Positions 35,201 to 46,000 of a DNA stretch of 64,000 bases are shown piece by piece. Each line of letters begins with the position of its first letter. Position 1 is the first letter of the stretch. The DNA comes from Klebsormidium nitens (lineage: Eukaryota > Streptophyta > Klebsormidiophyceae > Klebsormidiales > Klebsormidiaceae), in the NCBI GenBank assembly GCA_000708835.1, contig DF236975.1:62001-126000 (forward strand), written 5' to 3'. Both the position numbers and the translations under genes were made by a program. The notes under the pieces are model-generated. The model made no database searches. It had not been told where the DNA came from and saw nothing but the letters and a program-made list of their open reading frames with translations.

Positions 35201-36937
35201 AAGTCACGTTGTTCACAGAACGGCATTTTGACAGTCAGCAAGAAGCGTCCCGTCGGCTCTTAGTATGTTAGGTTGCGCATCGTCCGAAAACCTACTTGGC
35301 CTCCAGTGTTGCCTTTGTAGTACCGACGAACAGGAGGTACGGTACTTTTCAGGCCATATTACCCCTCTGGTATGTACGTTGGGGTACCACGTGGATATGA
35401 AAAGCCATCCGATTGGCTAAGAAATTTGGAAAACTTTTGCAGCGTTTCGGTCGACGCGCACCCTTATGCTAACAAGTTCACTCGTCAGTCGAATCGCGTA
35501 ACAACGGCCAGCATGAAGCGTCCGACTGGAGACAAGCCGGTCGCAGCAATGCTGACACGTGTCTTTTTGACCCGGGTCACAGATTATATCAACGGCGGGC
35601 ATGAAGTACCCGAACGCAGACAAGCTGCCACTGGTGCTGGTCGCCATGATCCTGCGGCTCTACTTCAAGCTCGGCGAATTCTACCCATACGAGGTGGGCA
35701 CTTATCAGAATCACCCATCATATCCAAAACGGGGGGGAGGCAGAGGCGGAGAAACGATGAAACGACCAGTCACACGAGGACTCTTGAGTCACATAAGTGT
35801 CAACGAGCCACTGTCGTATTTTCCGTCCAACCTGCATTTAAGCCCCGGAAGAACCAAGGGTGCTCTCCACCAGACGGCACGCCGTTGACCAAGCGCCATC
35901 TGATGGCCTGGGTTTATGTTGCTGTTTCAGAACCACGTGGCTTCAGATTATCGTCGTCAGGGCTGCCAAGACCCGGGAAATATCTAGCAGCGAGCATACT
36001 TTCGTCTTTTAGCACGAATTTTGGGCGACCGCTCGTCTAGCATGGTTCAACCATGAAAGCCACTTCACAGCTCGTTCACTTGCCCCCATGCGGGCACCTT
36101 TTTACTCCTCAAAAAGACCACTGGAATGGTCAATATACACCGCCTTCACTGCAACACCGTTTTCAAGCGTCACCGGGAAGGTGTGACTCCGCAACCCCAG
36201 CCTGCTGCTCGAGCACTTGGAGCACAAAACGATGGCCGACACGTGGCACCATCTTACTTGCTCTTGTACGTGCCCTCAGGAGGAGGACCGGGAGGAAAAG
36301 GCCAACGCACGTAACCAGTTGCTGCTCCGGGTGCTGGGGCTCAGCTTCGGGACGTTCGGAGTTGCAGGCCTGGTGAGAATGCGCTCCTGGTTTGGGCTCA
36401 GCTTTTACGTCTCTGCTCTTTCTTGACCAAGTTTTGAAAGGTCTGGCTTCACGGCGGCTCGGTTTGATGCAATCTGGCCTACCCGACAGCTCGCTCTATG
36501 TTTGGGTTGACCATGATCTAGAGAAAGCTTGACCTTCTTCCAAGTTTGCTGGGAGAACAGTCCGGCTGATACAGAAGTTTTCCGTGCAGCTCTCTAGCTT
36601 GGCTGCCAGCGCGCTCGCTTTCCCGCCGGTAAGTGCCCTGATGCACAACAAGCATGTCCGCTGCCTTTGCCTAGACGATTACGGAGATGTCTCTGACCTG
36701 CAAAATTGCTGTCAAAATTCTTGTCCCTTTCTGCGCGTCGCTGAAATAGATGTGACCGGTTACTTTCCGTTCAGGTCTCGAGTAAACGGCACTAGCTCTT
36801 GACCATGTTTTGTACAGCAACAATGCTGTTACTTTCGTCCTGACATAACCCTTTACTTGTCGACCATTTTGCAGGCCATTGTTGTCAACACTGTTGTCGT
36901 CGCAACTGTGTTCTACGTTGTTTCTTTCCTTCGGTAG
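32230..36937 (+). CDS. CPP1: CPP1-like (DUF3353) chloroplast J-like membrane protein (10 exons)
   Basis: Exons 32230-32405, 32827-32914, 33306-33410, 33815-33892, 34339-34397, 34813-34870, 35583-35693, 36280-36372, 36590-36628 and 36875-36937 join in frame with GT-AG borders to give 289 residues. Residues 1-75 are Ser/Arg-rich with few acids, like a chloroplast transit peptide. Residues 85-105 (DPYAVLGVSRLASSDDI) resemble helix I-II of a J domain but lack the HPD motif, as in CPP1. KAYDSIMYGQL (126-136) is typical of the family. KYADRQPLTPKWWPK follows, then three hydrophobic segments (about 196-212, 237-256 and 257-289). CPP1 stabilises light-dependent protochlorophyllide oxidoreductase in plastid membranes. 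Other DUF3353 paralogues have different or unknown roles, so the exact paralogue is uncertain. Several introns carry copies of exon edges (listed separately). Confidence 0.72.
33216..33250 (+). repeat. Exon echo of CPP1-like exon 3 start
   Basis: GGTATTAGGGAAGGTC resembles the acceptor and exon start GGTATTGGGGGTCAG at 33305. It lies about 87 bp upstream in the preceding intron. Short, so moderate support. Confidence 0.4.
33448..33552 (+). repeat. 53-bp tandem duplication in CPP1-like intron 3
   Basis: Two head-to-tail copies beginning TTTAGATGCTGGATT, with only a few differences, start at 33448 and 33501. It is young compared with the other repeats in the window and sits just inside the intron after exon 3. 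Confidence 0.9.
33632..33672 (+). repeat. Possible exon echo of CPP1-like exon 4 start
   Basis: TTGGAAAGCA then TATGACACTGG, with a few extra bases between, resembles the exon start TTGGAAAAGGCATATGACAG at 33815. It lies ~177 bp upstream. Moderate support only. Confidence 0.35.
34515..34550 (+). repeat. Exon echo of CPP1-like exon 5
   Basis: TCTCGAGAAGGACTACGAAG followed by CTGAGACAGA aligns with the exon sequence TCTCGAAGGACATCAAG...CTGACCGACA beginning at 34341. It lies about 177 bp downstream, in the following intron. Confidence 0.55.
35495..35560 (+). repeat. Exon echo of CPP1-like exon 7 start
   Basis: From CAACGGCCAGCATGAAG (35502) the sequence aligns without gaps to the exon start CAACGGCGGGCATGAAG (35590): 28 of the first 37 bases match by hand count, with GACAAGC also shared. 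It lies 88 bp upstream. A fainter third copy begins near 35233 (CAGCAAGAAGCGTCC). Confidence 0.7.
36487..36512 (+). repeat. Exon echo of CPP1-like exon 9 start
   Basis: CAGCTCGCTCTATGTTTGGG resembles the acceptor plus exon start CAGCTCTCTAGCTTGGC at 36588. It lies about 101 bp upstream in the intron. Confidence 0.45.
36801..36840 (+). repeat. Exon echo of CPP1-like exon 10 start with its acceptor
   Basis: GACCATGTTTTGTACAG then CAACAATGCTGTTAC...CGTC matches the branch/acceptor region GACCATTTTGCAG and exon CAACACTGTTGTCGTC (36862-36900), with an 11-base deletion after the AG. It lies ~61 bp upstream. Further weak GACCA-TTTTG words occur near 36430. Confidence 0.6.
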
Positions 36938-38276
36938 CAGCGGATGGTTCGTTACCGGCGCCAGTGTTAGGCTGTCTATCAGGGGGGTCGTGCGATTAGC
37001 TCAGAACTTAAGTCGAGAGAGTGCAGTCAATTCTTTCCTTTTTGGCGGAACTTGTGTCTGAGTATAGGTGCGCTATGGCCAATCTTGTGCAATCACTGAG
37101 CTCCGCGATTGTCCACAAATTCAGGTCACATGGTCAAGCACATGGTCACCATGTACCATACATGCGAGCCAGACTCCAAGTGCAGCTTCATGTTGCGCGT
37201 AGCTGGATTTGTTCATATGGGCCTTTCGTGCTGCCAGCATTGACGGTATGCCCCGGGCCCCATATTCAGGATCCGACTGATCATGGCAGATCATATGCAA
37301 TGCAATCAATGTTATACTGCACATGATGCCTGAAGTCCAAAACTATAATGATAACAATAAATAACGTAACAATAACAATATAACAATTGCGGCCGCGCAA
37401 GCAAACTCAATGCATGACCGGACTCCTGAACATGTATTTCAATGCCGTCCATCACATAAGCGAGTCCGGGCACGCACCGTCATGCATGTGTATACAAGTG
37501 TACGCCACATGCTATTGTTCAACAGCCTGCAGGAGGCCTTACTATTATAACAGCGGCATGATTAAGCGAATGTTGTGAAAACGTTTCGGATCCGCGTTCG
37601 CGGTACATAAGGATATGTTATGCAGCCGAAACTAAGTTGTCTGATAGCGTACCGACTCAAGCTCCACCTTTAAGCCAATTGTCCTTTTCAGTATCTGTGT
37701 TCATTCATATGTCACTGCAAGTACGCACCCGACAAGCATCGACCTGATCGGTCTGACTAGTCTCGTGCGTACCATAACCGGACCCACAACATACACAACA
37801 ACCTGGAACTCGACCACCGCTTTCCCTGCGCAAAGGCTTTGGAAAAGTCATATCTCGCAATTCTTTCAAGAAGTGAACACACAAAGCAACTATATGACGT
37901 GTGTTATTGCTTTTCAACATGGAAACAGTGAAGAATGGGCATTCACACTATCGCATTCCGCCTTTGTCGCACCAGGAAGGACGTCGTTGCCAAACCCTAC
38001 GTACAATGTGTGGCTGCAATTGCTCGATTATCAGGTGGCAGCCCAAAATGTTGGACCTGATATAAATGGCATATCAGTGTGGCGCACATCAGAATTAAGA
38101 TCCTAGTTGACCACATTGAGGGAAGGAACAGTCCACTGAATAAAGAATAGAGTCAAATAATGTTAACAATTGCAACAACTCATTTGGAAGTCCTGGCTGC
38201 GGCCCTGCAGTCTCGCGGGTAAATGCTACCCACGGAATGAGGTCGCTTGAACAGCATGGAGGTATGTCAACGGTAA
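36938..38276. other. Convergent intergenic region (CPP1-like 3' end to FkbM 3' end)
   Basis: No gene supported. It holds both 3' UTRs, a CATG-dense island (37050-37580), an A/T-rich stretch at 37340-37390 with repeated AACAATA words, and unremarkable sequence to the FkbM stop. The open frame 37765-38106 has no recognisable family. Confidence 0.5.
37050..37580. other. CATG / RY-word island downstream of the CPP1-like gene
   Basis: About 14 CATG tetramers in ~500 bp, including TGCATG and TCATGCATGTG (RY-like words), with CAATTG and GCGGCCGC. It starts roughly 0.1 kb after the CPP1-like stop codon. Same character as 2700-3235 and 50990-51420. Confidence 0.5.
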
Positions 38277-41200
38277 TCAAGGTGTCCTCTTGGCATAAAA
38301 ATTGAATAGTGTGCTGTCCTTGAGAGAATTGCTCTGTTGCTGCACAATATTCTGGAGGCCGGCTCCTCTCAGGATCTCTGCCTGCATTGACGAGAGCACG
38401 CAACCAGTCAGTAAGATTCCATGCCATTCAAGCTGATGAAATGGGATGTGGTCAGCTTGGAAGCACACGACGACCGATCTTATCTGTCGAAAGCGGTTGG
38501 CGGACCCTTTCATGGGGTAATGTGGCCGCCAGTCAAAGGTTTGGACGATGCAAAAGGTCTAGCTGGTTCTCAAAACTGACGGGGGCGAGGTGCCCTCACA
38601 AGTCGCCGGTGCAGGACTTCTACCGCGATGCATGGCAACAATTAGCTAAGCATCTTAGTCATATTTCAGTAGGCCACGCATCCAGCCACGTGCCTCCGCC
38701 ACCAGGAGCTTGTCCTCTGCCATACCCGTGCTCAACCTCGCCACTTCTAAAAGATAGCAAATCAGACTTCAACCAGCAAAAGCACAAATCTCTAAAACCC
38801 TCGTATCGTAAGACCCTGAAATCCCAAAACAAACGTCCTCTGTCCGATTGGTGGAAGGTGGACCAAATACCTCAACACCGACCTGGGTAACCGAAAGGCT
38901 TCTTACCACTTTCGTGAGGCGGCCATCGATGTCGTGCACTTCCATGACGACCTGCTTGATCTTCGGCCAATCGCTGTGCTTGATTCCGTTTAATACGTCC
39001 AATTCGGCTCGCTCCACGTCGATCTTGAGAAGATCAATTTGCCTGTAAGAGAACCCAAATCGCATTAGTCTTTCCAGGGTCGGCGTCAATCCAACGGCTC
39101 AAAGAATGCGCACCCTTATATCGAAGACACTGTGACGAAATGACGACTCTTTGTTGCATGGAAGTACTGGAGTCAATCGATCTCTGTCAAGATTTTCGCG
39201 TACAATCCATGTTAAACTATGTCACTACGTTGAGTAGCCGGTCAAGTTCTTTTGTCGAAAGACGGTATCCCACCATTTTGTCGCCGCATAGACGAGGCCT
39301 CGAGTGCGAGAACAGAAGGGCTCTCGTCAACTGAAAGAAGCAACACATTGGTTCTGCCGCCCTACTCCGTGCATCAAAACTGCTGATAGCTGGCGCTCCT
39401 TAGCTAAGGAAGCATGCGCATTGGAAGCAACTTTGGGCACAGATTAGAGATTGCTTTGAAACAGTCTCAGACGTCAGCACGTTTACGCCATACACCAAGA
39501 TTCAAAGGCAGCTTTTCGGAGTTTCACTCGAGATTGCAACGGTCACTCGACATCGTTCCAGAAATTCTTACCAATTACTTACTCGATATCGTACTCTTCG
39601 ATGATTTGCGACAGCGTAAACAGAGGACAGGTCGCCTGCAAAAGTAAAAGGCGAGATCGAACGTCACTGGTGCGGGCATTCGGACAAGCCAACAGATTTC
39701 TGTTGACATCAATTCCAGAAAGTCTCAAGCTGTGCCTAAATAAATAAACTCGAGTGGTTTTTGAATGGAAACCAGTACTTGCGCTCCTGAGGCAAGGCCA
39801 TAGGCGAGTTCGCAAGTGGCAACAAGGTGGGAAGTTGCCAACAGAAGGCAAAGAGTGCGTCTTCAAAAGACCGTACCTTCGTGGCTCTGCTGAGCATCCA
39901 TCTGACATACAGACGGGTCAGAAGGCTGGATAAAGAAGGAGGCGCGCGCTGCCGAAGCCACCTGCCTGTAGAGGCCTGCACAAAGCACCCTCTAACCAAC
40001 TCGGTTGGTATGCAACAGTGGTTTAACCAGCCAAACATGTACGGTGCTCACTTACGTTTCTACGAGCGTGCCAATCAAAATTTGAACCACGTCCCTTGAA
40101 TCAGCAAGCATAGCTGGGTCCTGTGGACACGTAAATGCAGGACGAGAGGGAGAATGAGAGAGGACTCACCAACGGCGAATCGCCAAGGCCCTCGCCCGTA
40201 GACAGCGCCGTGGCCAAGAAAATGTCCATTGAAGTCCTCAACTGAAAGAGAAGCGGAAAAGTTTTCTCTCCTATGGCCGGGTCATGGGATCAGGCTCAGC
40301 AAAGACTTGCACAGATCACATGAGTTCTGAAAAGCTGCAAGTCCTGTTATAAAGTCCCTTCAGGCCTGGCGGCGAGAGACAATCGAGCCAAATGGAGGAG
40401 AGCACTCAAATGAGCAACTGAGACGTTGGTAAGCGCGATGGACTGGAATGATGATGAGGAAATATGAGCTTCGATTCGAGAACTGCATCTTGACCCCTGT
40501 TTTGCAATGCAACACGATATCGAGAGCCCTGAAGCACTGACCTCCTCCTCATCTTCACACATGGTGCTCCAGCCTGCCGCCTGCTCATAGAAAGTAAATT
40601 CCGCCTACAGATAGACAACCGGAGACGAAATTTTGGAGATGCTACACTTTCAGAGAAGTGTCCAGTCAGGGGTGGCAACATACCATTTGAGCGACTACTT
40701 CAACCAAAAGCAGACTCTCCTTGAAGTCGCGAATGGTTCGATGGAGTTAGACGAAGCTCATCTGGCAGAGTCTTGTATGAGAGGTTCGACCAGTCTGTCT
40801 ATTGAAAAGCATTTCAAGGTTAACTCGCCTGAGGAGGGGTAGTCCAAGGATGATATCTGATCGCTTGGCGAGTCTTGGGAAGCTGGTTCAGATAGGGCTC
40901 ACCTGGTGCAGAAGGCCATCAGAAAGACCCGCGTTGATCAATTCTACCCTAGCACAGGGGGGCCCTTCTACATTTAAAGAAATGTTCTTCTGCAGTGCAC
41001 TGAAAATGGAGGGAATTGGCTCAAAGGCCAACACTCGACCACCGATGCATTTCTGCACAAGAATGCGTATGAGTGGACAACTTGAAGTTAGTGTTGTGGA
41101 AAGATTCAACTGTGGCAAGATCCCGCAATCAGAGTGAAAGGTTGGCAGTCTCTTAAAAGATAGAATTACACTCACGGAATGATTACAGACCTTAAAAAAA

Positions 41201-41903
41201 GCAGATTGAATAAGCGGTCGGCAAGATGCCCAATAGTTAAGAAGCAAAACAGGCGCCAGGCGAACTTAGGAAGATTGCTGTCACGTTGGGCAACCTGCCA
41301 GATGCTCACCCTTGCTGCTTGGATAGTAAAGAGACCAATGTTTGCACCTACATCCAGCACAGTGTCTCCTGGCCCTATACTTATGCCATGATCCAGATAA
41401 GAGCATTGCTCCCAAATCTCCTCGTAGAGGAAGGCGACGTCGGCCTCGCTGACAGAATGGACTATCAAGCCATTTGGCAAGACTACTGCTCTCATGCCAC
41501 TCTCTTTAGAATCACCTACAGAAGGATCATATTCACCTACTCTGCTTGGGTTGCTAGCGTAGCTTCCAATGTGGCGTGTTCTGCTATACTCAGAGCGACG
41601 GCTGCTCTTATGGCTGTTAATCGCTTTAGAAGCTTGTCTGCTCCTGCTCAAAGAAGCGGCTTCTGCACTAAGTATTTGACGTGCCTCAGAAAATTGGCTA
41701 CAATGCGCTGGTCTCAGTAGGAGTTGCACGCTGAGCACTGACTTAGTCTGTCTACCTCTGATGGAATGGTGGTGCGGTACATGTTGGCAGAGTATTGAGC
41801 TGTAGCTGGTTCTCGAAAAGTGACGCGCCAATTCGAGGCTTTTAGATGGATGCAGAATAAGTTTCAGGCCAGTTCGTTGCATGCAGGCCGGCCGCGCCTC
41901 CAT
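38277..41903 (-). CDS. FkbM-family SAM-dependent methyltransferase (about 8 exons)
   Basis: Exons in transcript order: 41903-41310, 41052-40903, 40604-40542, 40241-40170, a tentative short exon near 39955-39905, 39635-39583, 39042-38907 and 38381-38277; about 400 residues. Phases agree across the others. The N-terminus is long and Ser/Arg-rich, so an organelle transit peptide is possible. SAM-binding motif I is VLDVGANIGLF (about 182-192), followed by GGRVLAFEPIP, GWSTMCEDEEE and the family hallmark IDLLKIDVERAELDVL (about 330-345). The C-terminus NSLKDSTLFNFYAKR is also typical. FkbM proteins are O-methyltransferases in bacteria; in plants the substrate is mostly unknown. ATG 41903 is used because the apparent earlier start at 41924 is TTG. 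The weak point is the linker exon before CPLFTLSQII. Confidence 0.72.
38610..38640 (-). repeat. Possible exon echo of the last FkbM exon
   Basis: Plus-strand CAGGACTTCTACC then GATGCAT resembles CAGGATCTCTGCC then TGCATT at the acceptor side of the exon ending at 38381. It lies ~240 bp into the intron. Weak. Confidence 0.3.
39165..39205 (-). repeat. Possible exon echo of the FkbM 'LLKIDVE' exon
   Basis: Plus-strand TCGATCTCTGTCAAGATTTT...GTA resembles TCGATCTTGAGAAGATCAATTT...GTA at 39019-39047, which is the acceptor edge of the exon. It lies ~155 bp into the intron. Confidence 0.4.
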
Positions 41904-43051
41904 GCCCAATGCTGCTTTAAACAACGCTAGATCAGTGTACGTCTGACTGTCTGCTGGTGCTTAGACAGCAGCTTTGGAGCTCAAGACCGCCACCACCTTG
42001 CTGCCATCAAGACACCGCCCCCTGTCAGTGTCAGCCCGCCTGCTTTCTCTTCCATTCTGATTGATCATCCTCTCTCCTCTCTTCTCTATCAGTATCATCT
42101 CAGTTTCGAATATAAATTCCACTCTAAGGGTGTCGTTCCACGAGCGGTGGAAGTAGAAATATAAATTCCCTGATTGGCCCAAATTGTTTCTGCCGTCGGT
42201 CAACTGGCGGACTTCCGGGCAAACAAATGCCACGTCGGCGGCACAACTTTTATTAAAACTCGACCCGAGTATTTGTAGGGTCGAACAAAAATATTTTTCT
42301 GTGCCGGGACGTGGCACTGCATCAGCGAATGAGAGGACGCCATGTCGGATTCTCCAGTAAGTGCGTATATTTTAAATGCCACTTCCACCGGCGAGCTGTT
42401 CCACGAGCGGCCGGAAAATGGTAATATATTGAACTTCCAGGCAAATTCCGGCCTCTTCAGAGCCACATATTTTATTTATTTTGCTGACTTCCACCACCGC
42501 CCGTGGAACGACACCCTAAATATTTGCATTTTTGATTCAAATCACGTCGATACCGTGTCGGGAACCGGCACTCTGCGCCTGCCGTGTTTGAAACGGCGCT
42601 TTTTGGAGAGTCGAGACCCATGTATCGGGTATATGGGCGTTACTCAGGATGAACCGCTTGCAATAAGCGGTCCCGTATTACAAACTGCGCATATTCCGAC
42701 CTAGCTTCAAGATTTAACCCGGGCCCAGGTTCTGAGTGAGGCATGAAATGATGAATCATGATTCATGATGCTCAGAGAAAGTGATGGTGGGAGAAAAACG
42801 GCAGCAGAACAGAGACAGACAGGGCACCAGTTGAGAAGCCTTCTAGGTTCTAAGGTGGTGGCGCTGTAGGGCGGGTCACGAACAGACCAATGATCAGAAG
42901 CAGTAGCAGGACTTTGAGAGCGAGGCCAGCGTTGAGCAATATTGCCATTGACAACAAGGGCGAATGAGGGCCTAAGCTGGATGATGCCAGTCGCGAAAGA
43001 CCGACCGCACTTTACAGACAATTGCTACCACCAGTGGCGCCATAGAGAGCA
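41904..43051. promoter_or_regulatory. Divergent promoter region between FkbM and NDUFAF7-like genes
   Basis: The start codons point away from each other across 1148 bp. The middle is filled by a 389-bp MITE (42128-42516), leaving about 0.2 kb on the FkbM side and 0.5 kb on the NDUFAF7 side. A small perfect hairpin ACCGCTT-x5-AAGCGGT lies near 42653. Confidence 0.5.
42128..42516. mobile_element. MITE with ~23-bp terminal inverted repeats and TAA target duplication
   Basis: The left end reads GGGTGTCGTTCCACGAGCGG (from 42128) and continues GTGG. The reverse complement of the right end reads GGGTGTCGTTCCACGGGCGG and also GTGG: one mismatch in about 23 bases. TAA flanks both ends (42125-42127 and 42517-42519). 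The element is 389 bp with no coding capacity. Internal words (CACTTCCACCGG, GTTCCACGAGCGGCCGG near 42380-42415) echo the termini. A TAA target duplication fits PIF/Harbinger-type (Tourist-like) MITEs, but the terminal sequence alone does not settle the superfamily. Confidence 0.82.
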
Positions 43052-46000
43052 ATGATGTGGGGGCGCTGCCGGACTGTCTTCCGGACAGTGTCCCAGAGAC
43101 GGCATTCCGTGGGCCAGGAGAGCTTCTGTGGTTTCGGTACTGATCTACTAGGTGGTGATCAGCTGCTGATGAGCCAGCCAGTTCAGGGCTTACGCATCGG
43201 TGGTGGCGCCAATTCTCATCACCAGGAGACTGTCTTCCAGGCTCCTATTAGGCTTGGCCTTGAAGGTTCTTTCTTTGATTGGCATTCCCCTCAATTCTGC
43301 ATTCATCAGCCCCGAAACTTCTCTAGCACCCCGCCCTCTCTCAGCCCCCCACCGCTAAGTTCACAGAAACCCATCCTCGTCAGAAATTTTATATTAGACT
43401 CTCTATATAACCCCAAGTACGGCTACTTTGCGTCACAAGATGCGGTGGTAGGGCGAATACCTGAAACAATTAACTTCAGCCAGCTGTGGGGTAGAGGAGG
43501 GTACACAAAGCTTCTAAGTAAACTCTACAGAGAGATTGGCTCATCTTGGTTGACTCCTGTTGAGCTGTTCCAGCCCTGGTACGGATATGCTCTCGCAGAG
43601 TTCATCACCCGGAGTAGCACAATTCCTCATACTGGCGCCAAGGATGCCAATCCTCAGCTTCGAACTAAGAGTCCACAGAAGCTATCTAAAAAGCCTGGGA
43701 AGTTTGCGGAGGTCGTTGATGGGACCTTGAAAATCTATGAGATTGGTGCGGGTTGCGGTACGTGCGCGCTTAATGTCTTGGACTACTTCGAACAGAAAAG
43801 GCCTGAAATCTACAAGCGGATGCACTACACCTCAATAGAGATCAGCGAGTCGCTGGCAGCGGAACAGCGAAAGACGGTGAGCCTCTGATGTCGTTGGATA
43901 TGTACCTTTCTTTGGAGGTCATCTGAGGAAAGCGGGTGCTGAACCTTACGAGCTGCTGTTTGTAAGCCACTCCAAAGCAATTCAGTCATTTTTAAACAAA
44001 GGTCTACTGAAAGCCTGTAATCTTACAGCCATGTCCTGCTTCTCGTTGTCCATCCGTCGAGTCATCCGGGTTGACCTTGTGGATATCCCTTCTCTCGAAG
44101 TGTATCTCCTTGAGTAAGGTTCTTTTGCTTTGTCCAGATTCGAAATTGCGGATTAGAGCCTACAGGCTGCAGGCTGTTTGCAACCACTTCAGTCGTGTCT
44201 GCGACATGTGACGCGGTCAAACATCTTAAAACTCTGTCAAACTCCTGCACGACTTAGGTTCATGCCAAGCGGCAGCACCAGTCGAAGTTCAAGGTGGAGG
44301 TCAGAAACGCAGCAGACGTGGCGGCATGGGGGCCACCCAGCGACGAGCCGTGCTTTGTGATCATGTTGGAGGTAAGAGCAGTGCGAGTTGAGTTTCGATA
44401 TTTTTCAAGTATCTTTCCTTCTTAGTCGTCTTAAAGAAATTCGCCGTCGATTCTGGATCCGGGGTCCGATCCGGAAGGTGTACCTTTTCGGGCGTTTCCT
44501 TGTGCTCGACAGTGCTGCTTCACGGCCACGAAATGCATCGATGTGACCTCATCGTACATGACATTGTTTATGACCATCAAAGTATGTTGCGGAGCTCGTT
44601 GCCCAGAAGATATAAAAGGCAATCGGTCCGAACTGGTATTCGCTCCTTCATTCACAATATCAGTCTCAGGAAATGAAATCCATCATACAAACTCAATCTA
44701 GAAGAGATGTGACAGCATTCTGCATAGTGATGACATGTTGCCTGTTGGATCAAAGTTCGCAGTAAGAATGACGCTTTTAGTCGGAGTCTACCACTCAAAT
44801 CCTTTCCTGAAGGATTTCATTTCTGTCTCGTTCCATCGAACTAGCCTGTAGTCTTCTGATCTGATCTTGCGAAGTATTGATCCGGTTCCGTCAAGCCCGC
44901 TTTCGCTGGCAAAGACACGTAAGCATAGCCACAGACGGACACGATAAGCTGTACTTCGAGACCTTTTGGTTCTGGAGCACTATTTCCTTTCCCGCATGCT
45001 TTGAACATGACGTTTCTAGAGGTCTTCACCAGTAGCATACGCTGTCACCGAAGTCGAGTGCTTCTCAAGTCCGCTATTATTGTCTGAACGTGAACCAGAT
45101 TCCGTTCGCATGTCTCTGGACAATTTGAAGCTCCGTTCAATTCGGAAGTTGTGTTAACGGTGCGACTGTACCCAATCTCTGAACTGCTGTCTCGTTTACT
45201 TGAGGAGGAGACAACAAAGCCCGCAAAGAATCTCGCTGTGTACAGGTCCTCGACAATCTGCCGCACGACCGTGTCTTCCGCTCCAGCCGCCATGACCCCT
45301 GGCTCCAGACCATGGTGACGTCATCCCAGCCGGGGTTGACGTCAGCCACGCCTAGCCCCGACTCCTCCATCCCCCCGAGCGAAGTTCAAGACCCCTCCAG
45401 CTCCCCCCTCCAGTTTCGAGAGTTGTTAGCACCGGTCCGAGACCCCCTGATCCGACGATGCTTAGCCGCCCTTGAGCCCGGGGGATCAGAAGCGGGACCC
45501 TTGAGCGGAACGGAACCCCCAGACGGAACGGAACCGGTCAAAGCTAACGTAACAGGACTGCTCGCGCTCGCCCGGGAGTTCTTTGGCAGCCTGGCGGAAC
45601 CCCCCGAGGGCTTGGAGGTTTTGTGGCTGCCCACCGGCGCTCTGCAGCTGCTGGAGACGCTGTACGCGGCCCGTCCGAACATGTGTCTAGTAGCTGCGGA
45701 CTTTGACGCGCTGCCGGACGTCCGGATAGAGGGGCGGAACGCGCCGCTAGTTGCCAGCAAGGTGTGCGCTTGCAACCATTGAGTGCGTTGACGGCCTCGA
45801 GCTTTTAAAATCTTTCATGCTTTGACCCTCGTTGCCTTGCCCCGCCCGTCATGCTTCTTCATTATATTTTTGTAACGAGATACTCTCTCTTTCATGTTGT
45901 GGACTTGATGTGACTTTTCGTGACGGGCCATTGCCTTTTGTTCCTCGACTTTCAGTCAAGAAGGGGAGTATTCTGGTCTGACAGATCAGGCGAGTGCTTG

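Noticed and set aside
41904-41924. FkbM start at 41924
   Set aside because: That codon reads TTG; ATG 41903 is the first proper start in the frame.
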